A stretch of 64,000 bases of DNA from Euborellia annulipes. Lineage: Eukaryota > Arthropoda > Insecta > Dermaptera > Anisolabididae. Location of the stretch: positions 124,001-188,000 of the forward strand of contig JAKCPI010015697.1 of NCBI GenBank assembly GCA_023213315.1, read 5' to 3'. The notes beneath the pieces were generated by a model. That model was not told where the DNA came from, ran no database searches, and saw only the letters and a list, made by a program, of their open reading frames with translations. The translations under genes were made by a program, and so were the position numbers. Of the stretch, positions 56,771-64,000 are shown one piece after another; position 1 is the stretch's first letter; every line of letters begins with the position of its first letter.

Positions 56771-57199
56771 TAATCCTATCTAAGACTCCCAGATAAGAGC
56801 TGCGGACTACTTTGAGACATATCAAAATACAGTCTTCAATATTCCGACACTATCAAAACATTTTCAATTGCTGATAACAATACTTTACTGAACGAATTTT
56901 CAATTTTTTTCCGAGAAATTCGAACTCAACGATTTTGATCAAAATTCATAAATTATTTATTAGATACTCTTTTAAATGAATGTTTTCATTTAGATCTCAA
57001 AATTGTTTGAAGCACATTTTATTCTTGTATATTTTTTAGGAAAGCAAGGAGAAATGATTGCAATGGTAAAAAAATATAAATATTTTCTATTCATTTGAGG
57101 GCGGGGAAAGGGATTTTATACTTTTATTAATTTTACATCTTGAATTCTAATATATCGGCAGAAACTAAATTTATGTCGCACAAAAAATCTGGTGGGACA

Positions 57200-57466
57200 C
57201 AAGGGCGGATACAAGTGAGGGGGGGGGGGTAAAGGGGTTAATTACCCCTCTGAGATTTGAAAAAAAAAAAAAATACTAAAAATGTATTTTTTATGTAAAA
57301 TTTTAAAAATTAATACTTAAAAATTTGATTTGTATTTATATTCTGGCAAACAAGTACAGAATGCGCCTTTAAATTACCGAAATTAAGAAAAAAATGTGTG
57401 CTATGCGACCAGTCACTCCAGATTCACCCCCCCCCCCCCCGAGAAACACCTCTGGATCCGCCGCTG
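57200..57466. mobile_element. CAAGGGCGGAT MITE family, copy 4
   Basis: Ends CAAGGGCGGATACAAG and TCTGGATCCGCCGCTG, exact duplication GTGGGACA (57192-57199, 57467-57474), inserted into a hairpin-repeat fragment. Confidence 0.9.
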
Positions 57467-57474
57467 GTGGGACA

Positions 57475-59090
57475 AGCATTTACTTTCCGTTATTTATTAT
57501 ATTAAATTAAAAGTCAAAATAAAAATTACAACTATATATAAGCCTAGATGTAAATTTTATTTTGACTTTCTTTAGTGAATGGGCGAAGGGGGGGGGGGGG
57601 AGGGGGAGTTCTTGGTTACTCTCTTTAAAGAAAGCGTTAATTATGATTAGGCTACAATAAGAAATCCGTTGTTATTTAAAATAATAAAACTTATTGTTGG
57701 ATGCGTGTGTTTAATCAAATAAAAGAAAGTAAAGCTTTGTTTCCTCTTCTTTTTCTTTTCATCTTACAGTATCTCTGTACATCTTTCCGCCTTCTCACAA
57801 AAATTAAACATAAAATGCAATATAATAAAATGATCAGGCAAAATCAAACCAAATCAGATTATGTAAAGAAATTTTATCACTAAATTAACAAATTTGTAAG
57901 AAAAAAATCAGAAGAAATTAATCCATGAAATTAGCAATGAACATAAGATTTTATTTTTTATTGTACTGTTTAGAAAGTGTTTTTATCGATTCAGGTCTGG
58001 CTTTAATTTTGTTACATTTTATTAATTCTTGGTGCTTTCTTTATTAATAAAATAAATAAAAATAAACGCCATCGGGCTTGGTCTAGTGGATAGCGTGCTG
58101 GCCTTCTATACCAAGGGTAGAAAATGGACTGTGGATGGCAGTATCTAATTAAAACCGAAATTGTTAAATAATGGAATTTAGAAGACTACATGACCTAAGA
58201 TGCTAGAAATAATTTTTTTTTAGGTCAAATATTCTATTCTTTATCAAGTCAAGAGGAATCTCCATGTCAATTTTTACAAAAACAAGATTCGACAGTTCAA
58301 TTAGGCTATTTTTTAAATGCTCTTTAAAATGTATATTCCCATTTTGCCATTGAAATCTTATGAAGACCACTTTACTCTTCTTTTTTTTTTATTTATTTCC
58401 CCTTAGCCAGAGGCCATAGGGTTTAACCCAAATAGTGGTATACAAATACATTAATAAAAACATCATAGAAAATAAACAATACAAAGACATGGTATCAATA
58501 ATGCAATAATCAAATAATATACCTCCAAATTATACTTTACTCTTGTACTTCATAGAAAAAATTGTTGCTATAGTAACAAAATATAAATATTTTCCCATAC
58601 TTATTGCTGTGCGACCAGTCACACCAGATTTTTAATTATTCATTTTCTTAATTCATGTGATTTTGAGTATAGCGCATTTCAATGTGTAATAATTTAAAAG
58701 AAAGAGAAGTTGATTAAATTGATTTTTAAAGGAGTCCCGCGTCTTTGGAGCAGGGATGCACTCTTTGCTCTTCTGGGATCCTAGTATTGAGATTCGCAGC
58801 CGACGGCTCTTGCGGCGACCGCTGCTGAGCATAGGCATAACCCAGCATAGCCAGCCAGCAGGCCAGTTTAGTCAGCCAGCGTCTCTCTTAAATTAAATAA
58901 AGAAAGAATCACCAATCACAATAAAATACCCACTCTCCTTGATTTTGATCAGTTAATAAATATGATATCTCAATCAGAAGCTTCCGTTATGATACTTAAT
59001 AACCTAAGTAATAAAATAAGTGAGATCTTGACAAATGACAATAATATTGATAATGTAGTAGAATAAATAATAGGCCAAGCAGCTATGTTT
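57475..59090. other. Intergenic with SINE and dispersed-repeat pieces
   Basis: 58075-58130 (+) is a SINE head (GGGCTTGGTCTAGTGGATAG). 58290-58640 holds dispersed-repeat pieces split by other sequence near 58380-58535. 58735-58870 is GC-richer; on - it opens a short basic frame (MPMLSSGRRKSRRLRISILG, from 58838) with no recognised family and no donor site. Confidence 0.4.
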
Positions 59091-59093
59091 ATT

Positions 59094-59325
59094 CTTTAAT
59101 ATAGAACAACCCACAGCGGTGGACTATGCGACACTATCTTCATGGCTAGAGTTTAGTCAACAGAAAAAAACCCTCATTTCATAAAATTCATTACGATCTA
59201 TCAGAGCAGATATAATTCATTCAGCGCCTCTGTCAAAGGACGTGAGGGTTTTTCTGTGAACTGAACCCTACCCATGAAGATGACAGCATAGTCGACCGAA
59301 ACGTCGCTGTGGGTTCTATAATAAT
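59094..59325. repeat. Foldback repeat with a hammerhead-like core
   Basis: 59261-59317 (+): GAACCC stem, ATGAAGA (C to A at the first core base), spacer, GACCGAAACGTC, GCTGT, GGGTTC pairing with the first stem. The left part (59106-59170) is the inverted partner. A closely similar unit is at 48120-48300. Confidence 0.5.
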
Positions 59326-60479
59326 TTATGAATTTTAATCAAAATCGTCAGAATAAATTTCGAAAAATTGAAAAAAAAAAAAAAAAAAAAAAATGAAAAA
59401 ATTCGTTTCTCCCTGAGCAAGTATCCCTTTTGAGATAATTTAATTATAGAAGATATTCGCAGATAACCAAAAAAATTTAATCGTCCTTTTTGTAACTTCG
59501 AATCTAACCGAGAAAATTATCGAAAGACCATGATGTTAATTAAGGAAAGCAAAGGAAAAAAAAAATTGAAACCAACAGAAAATTATAATAATAATATTAA
59601 ATAATATTAATTAAAAACATTAAAATATATTAAAATAAGGTAAACAAGAAATCTGGGAACTGACAATACCATAAAACTTTTTGATATTTTAAGAGTAGAT
59701 AGATGATGAGATAAGTTAAACACCTTTAGGCCTAATGCGAGAACCTTTTTTCTTATTGAAAGAATAAATAGAAAGAAATGAATATTTTAAAAGTATTATA
59801 AAACAAAAAAAACTTTTTCCATTTTAAACTCTGTTTAAATAAGACACCAACAAGATTTTCAGTATAAGTGCTGCCATCTATGTGAAACAAGGCCAACTAG
59901 ATATAGAGTAACCTCTTGGCATATTCTAATTGCCTGGTACGTTGGCCTCTTGGAGCGGCCGGGTTGCGCTGCTGGCCAAGGCCCATCTGGTCACTTTCGT
60001 CCAAAAATAACCTCCTAGTATATTCTGATTGCCGAGTGCGAGGCCCGCCCGACCAAGAGCCGCCAGGCGCCGCCGCCGCAACTAGAGCTGCCTCAGGGAA
60101 CCCTCGGCACGATTTGCTCTCTCTACGTACGACACATCCGACTCCACTAGGTTTTCTTTTAAAATAAACTATTTTACACGCTTTTAAAGGGGAAAGTCCC
60201 CCCCCCCCCCGATTATTTCAAATTTTTCTTGGGGGGGGGGAGGGGCAAACATTGTTTTTTCTTAAACTTATCTTACAAATAGGTGGTACTCAAATTTAGC
60301 CAAAAGATATTTTAATTTCTCAAATTCCTAAAAGATATTTAACTAATTGTTTAATTTTGTACAGTTTCTGTACTCGTAGATGGATTTTGAAGTCTTTTGT
60401 TTAGAATAATTTAAAACTTTATAAAAATCAGAGCCCTTGAGGGGGGGGGGGGCAAATGCCCCTCCCCTAAATGGCGCCA
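59326..60479. other. Intergenic with a GC-rich imperfect tandem duplication
   Basis: 59912-60010 and 60011-60090 begin with related blocks (CCTCTTGGCATATTCTAATTGC and CCTCCTAGTATATTCTGATTGC, each given here as landmarks), and the surrounding 59930-60130 is GC-rich. 60195-60330 and 60420-60480 are hAT-like G/C-run fragments. No gene is recognised. Confidence 0.35.
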
Positions 60480-60990
60480 CTGGTCTGTCTGTGTGTGCCT
60501 GTGAACAAAATATTTCAAGAACAAAAAGAGCTAGAAAGTTGAAATTTTATATTTAAATTAGGCACCTCCCTGGGACGTGACACGAAGCTTTTGAACAAAA
60601 TCGGTCAAAGAGTACTAGTACTTTATTGATGTACTTTTTCAGTTTTCTACGATTTTCTCAAAATTTGCTCCAACGATTTGGATTAAAATTCAAAGATCAT
60701 ATTTTTTAGATGCTCTTTGAAATGTTTTAGTTTCAATTTGAAAATGAATTGAAATCCTCTCGGATTAATTCCTTCATTCAACCGGTGCATTTAAAGGCAT
60801 CCATCGTCTGTGTGCAAATAATTTGCCTGCAATGCAGATATTTTATTGCATCTTGAATTCTAATATATCGGGGGAAAATAAATATATGTCGACACAAAAA
60901 AATCTGGTGCGACAAGCACAGAACACAACTTTCGATTACCGAATGTAAGAGAAAGTTGTGTGCTGTGCGACCAGTCACACCAGATTTTTA
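60480..60990 (+). repeat. Dispersed repeat, 3' two thirds with terminal hairpin
   Basis: Starts in GTCTGTCTGTGTGTG, has GTACTAGTACTTTATTGATG and TTTTTTAGATGCTC, and ends with the full TCTGGTGCGAC hairpin (60903-60988). The 5' hairpin is missing, replaced at 60460 by a hAT-like fragment. Confidence 0.72.
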
Positions 60991-61339
60991 TTTTTTTTTA
61001 TCTTGTAAACCCCACCTAGGTACGATGTAGAAGCCCGAAATCTAGGTTTAGTCCATTTTTGGTGTGTTGTCTTGAGATCAATAAATATAATACAAGAATT
61101 GCTCGATTATTTATTATTTTTGCCTTAGCCGGGATGGAGGGGGGGGGGGGTATTTAGATAAATAAGTCCAAAATAAAAACACTAAGTTATAAAACTAAAT
61201 TATAGTAACTAGGTAGAGTTTTGTTTGAAAACAGATGGAATTTTTTTCAATCAACGCTCAAATAGACTGTAAATAAACCAGTCTATATATCGTTTAAGAT
61301 AAATTTGCGAGATGAGTTTGTGTTTGACTGGGCAAGAAA

Positions 61340-61415
61340 TGAGCTCCCTTGAGTCGAACCTGGACCTCCACGCTTTCATGGCGGGCGGACTACCTTTACC
61401 CTAGGTCGCCGGCCT
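61340..61415 (-). mobile_element. tRNA-like SINE head
   Basis: On -: GGCCGGCGACCTAGGGTAAA, then CCAGGTTCGACTC (B box). Partial tRNA resemblance only. Confidence 0.4.
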
Positions 61416-61834
61416 AATAAATTATAGTTGTTAGCAACAAGGAGTAATGAATTGTTTACATTATGGCACTGTAAAACCAATGCATCATACTTTTCCCCAT
61501 TAAATCGCCTGTGCATCAATTATAATAATTTATATACCCAGGATCTTCCGGACATCTTCGGTTGCTCACTGGATGTTTGTAGGAAGGGGTTGAGAAGGGC
61601 TTTGTTTTAAAAAATTATTTTATAATCTAGTTTATAGTCTAATTATTCTTTTGATGATATGGCTTCATTATTTATTTATCTTTTGGTTTCTTTTTTTTTT
61701 TTTTTTTATTTTGTTTTGTATGAGCAACGAGACATAAGACTTAATGTTCCTCGTTTTTATTTTTAAATTATGTTTGTAGTGCTATCCATTAATTGGGAGT
61801 CCACTCCTGTTGGGTAGCCTATCTATTTTGGAAA

Positions 61835-61835
61835 A

Positions 61836-61873
<38 letters not shown>
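61835..61873. repeat. (AAAT)n microsatellite
   Basis: About nine tandem AAAT units. Nearby 61425-61830 has no recognised gene. Confidence 0.9.
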
Positions 61874-61874
<1 letters not shown>

Positions 61875-61999
61875 CAACTGTTATTTATATTTATTTATAT
61901 GTTGTCGCCATTCACGTATTCACTCAGATATAGGCAGAGAAGTAAGAACTTCAAATATCAATGTTACGAAAAAAAGTGATTTGAAATTGGCGGTAGCGT

Positions 62000-62200
62000 G
62001 AATTACGAGAACGAGAGACTCCTGACAAATTTTGATCTCCTAATAAAGCCGCCGGCTGAAGGCGGACCGGGGCTGCGAGGCCCAGCCTCCCTCTTCGCCC
62101 GGAGGGGACGTGTCCACTTGTCAGCACCAATGAGGTGGGGAGGTTCCGCCCCATGGACACGCCCTCGCGTTTTTCAACCCTCCTCCTCTTAAGGAATAAA
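62000..62200. other. GC-rich segment, possible MITE interior or regulatory island
   Basis: Higher GC than its flanks with GGACGTGTCCAC and an inverted GTGGACACG-like echo (CATGGACACGCCC at 62151), giving a weak foldback. No recognisable protein. Confidence 0.3.
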
Positions 62201-62240
62201 TCTCTCTACCCTCCACTTTATCGCTTACTTAAGAAGAAAT

Positions 62241-62723
62241 CAAGGGCGGATACAAGGGGGGGGGGGGTAAAGGGGTAATTACCCCCCCCCCCCGAGATTT
62301 GAAAAAACGGGAAAAATTTTAGAAACCGCGAACGGAGCATGAAAAATTTTTGGTCCCGCAAACGGAACATGTGAAAAAATTTGGTTCCGCGAACGGCACA
62401 TAAAAAATTTTTTGGTTCCGCGGACGGACGAAAAAAATTTAGTGTCTCTAAAAAAAAGGTAAAATATTATTCCGGCTGGAAAAAATTTTTGGTTCTGCGA
62501 GCGGCACACGAAAAATTTTTTGGTTCCGCGAACGACACATGAAAAATTTTTGGTTCCGCGAACGGCACATGAAAAATTTTTTGGTTCCGCGAAAAACAAA
62601 ATTTTTTGTAGAAAAACTTTTAAGAACAGGCCCTCCCCCCGACCCCGAAAAAAATTTCTATATACGCCCACACCAGATTACCCCCCCCCCCCCCCCCGAG
62701 AAACATCTCTGGATCCGCCCTTG
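62241..62723. mobile_element. CAAGGGCGGAT MITE family, copy 5, enlarged by an internal tandem repeat
   Basis: Ends CAAGGGCGGATACAAGG and TCTGGATCCGCCCTTG, exact duplication GAAGAAAT (62233-62240, 62724-62731). The interior 62300-62665 is replaced by the TTTTTGGTTCCGCGAACGG tandem block found at 54640-54975. Confidence 0.9.
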
Positions 62724-62934
62724 GAAGAAATGTTGTAATCGTCGAGAAATTCGATTTAGAGATGAATGTCGACGTTTTAGACTTCTCTGAGTTAATATTT
62801 TTTTCGAAATGTACCGTCCCTCATTAGTAATCGGTACTTATCACAATAAAATTATAATTCATTTGGATTTTGATATTTTTAATGTCTCATCATCAGTCCG
62901 TATCGAAAATTAGCATAAAGGTAGTCATCAGTGG

Positions 62935-63202
62935 CGTGACGTTTTTTAGCTGCCCCCCCCCCCCCAACCTTTATTTCGGGCCCCAATATTAGACGATACA
63001 AAAAATATTTTTAAAATACTGTATATCCCTGTACCCTGAGGGCCCTTTCAAAGACAAATTTTCAATAAATTTTTCAGTTTTTTCGGAGCCCTGAGGGCCT
63101 CAGGCCCTCTCAAAGACAAATTTTTATTAAATTTTTTTTTATCTAAATTTTACCGTTTTTAACTGAGCTCTAAGGAGATACAGTTTTTTAGCCCGGTCCG
63201 GC
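62935..63202. mobile_element. hAT-like MITE fragment
   Basis: Starts CAGTGGCGTGACG, with a C-run and the CCCTGAGGGCC and TCAAAGACAAATTTT blocks also seen in 9428-9815. The right terminus is not clear, perhaps at the CCGGTCCGGCCC near 63195. Confidence 0.45.
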
Positions 63203-63655
63203 CCTTTCTCTTACCCTTCGGCAAGAGAAAGTTGTGTTCTGTGCTTGTCACACCAGATTTTTTGTGTCGAGATATATTTAGTTTCCGACAGTACGGTACA
63301 TTCGAATTTCAAGATGTAAAATTTATAAGTATGGGAAAATATTTATATTTTGTCACCATGGCAACCATTTCTCCTATCTTTTCTATGGAGTACAAGAGTA
63401 AAGTGATCTTCAGAAGATTTCAATCACAAAATGAGAATTTCAACTTCCTAGCTCTTTTTGTTCTTGAGATATTTTGTTCACAGACACACACACACACAGA
63501 CAGACCATGTCGCGAAAACCACTTTTTTGGATTCAGGGGACCTCAAAACGTGAAGATCCATCAAAATCTCGACATCAAATTTTTGACATGAATCCAATAC
63601 TTTCTCTCTATATATATATTACATATATACATAGGTAAGAGAAAGTAAAAAAAGA
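63203..63655 (-). repeat. Dispersed repeat copy, internally shortened
   Basis: In family orientation: ACTTTCTCTTACC hairpin, GATTCATGTCAAAAATTTGA, GTCTGTCTGTGTG, then a deletion skipping the GTACTAGTAC part, GGTTGCCATGGTGAC, and one arm of the terminal hairpin. Confidence 0.7.
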
Positions 63656-63934
63656 ATAAAATTTAATTTCTACTGTGAACGTATTCTGGGGCTGAAGAAT
63701 GCTTTACACGAGTTAGATTCATGAAATTTGATGTGGTTCTTATACTAAAATTGTATTAACTTTTGGAATAAATCGATCAAACAATACTGGTACTTTTATT
63801 AATGACAACTGTCAAAAAAAATAAAATTAAAAACTTTTGCTATTTTGGAATGTGAGATTATTAAGACTAGAATACGTCGTCATTTTCAAAATTAAGTGGT
63901 ATTCAATATAGCCTATAAAATTAAAATTTATAAT

Positions 63935-64000
63935 CAATGTTCATGGGTTGAACCTTGACTCTTCAAAGAAGTAAGTGTTCTACCACGGTGCTACGGCTCA
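63935..64000 (-). mobile_element. tRNA-like SINE head at the window edge
   Basis: On -: TGAGCCGTAGCACCGTGGTAG (A-box region), then AAGGTTCAACCC (B box). Cut by the window end, so a tRNA gene cannot be fully excluded. Confidence 0.4.

Overview
This window is eukaryotic nuclear DNA, almost certainly from an arthropod. It is strongly AT-rich, has spliced genes with introns from about 60 bp to several kb, contains a spliceosomal U4 snRNA gene, and is dense with DNA transposons, SINEs and foldback repeats. One intron of the ion-channel gene is in frame only if it uses a GA-AG splice pair. Common GA donors have been reported in the calanoid copepod Eurytemora affinis, so a copepod is a reasonable but unproven guess for the source.

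Layout. 1-3.3 kb: AT-rich flank with two MITEs and one doubtful exon. 3.3-12.5 kb (+): an eight-exon brambleberry/GEX1/KAR5 gene (nuclear-envelope and pronuclear fusion protein), rebuilt exon by exon, about 568 residues. 13.4-25.2 kb (-): a DEG/ENaC (pickpocket/ASIC-like) sodium-channel gene with twelve supported exons. The two genes are convergent, with 927 bp between their stop codons. The channel gene's introns hold a 2.8 kb near-palindrome with outward-facing Helitron-like ends, a TA-flanked pogo-like element, a hammerhead-ribozyme-like sequence, several hAT MITEs, two Harbinger-like MITEs and a broken CR1/jockey-type reverse transcriptase.

25-64 kb has no large recognisable protein gene. 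It may hold 5' exons of long genes: a signal-peptide exon at 27.65 kb (+), a candidate first exon with a TCAGT initiator at 31.7 kb (-), and a GC-rich promoter-like island at 54 kb. The clearest gene there is a full-length U4 snRNA at 33.5 kb. The rest is mobile DNA: a 1.57 kb mariner-type foldback (44.1-45.7 kb) whose short loop keeps a transposase motif; at least five copies of one hAT MITE family with exact or near-exact 8-bp target duplications; tRNA-derived SINEs; about a dozen copies of one unclassified dispersed repeat carrying a long hairpin; and foldback repeats with hammerhead-like cores.

The two protein genes share no evident pathway: one acts in gamete or early-embryo nuclear fusion, the other is a plasma-membrane cation channel. 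The less usual biology is the GA-AG intron, the hammerhead-like foldback family, and the very long hairpins inside transcribed introns.
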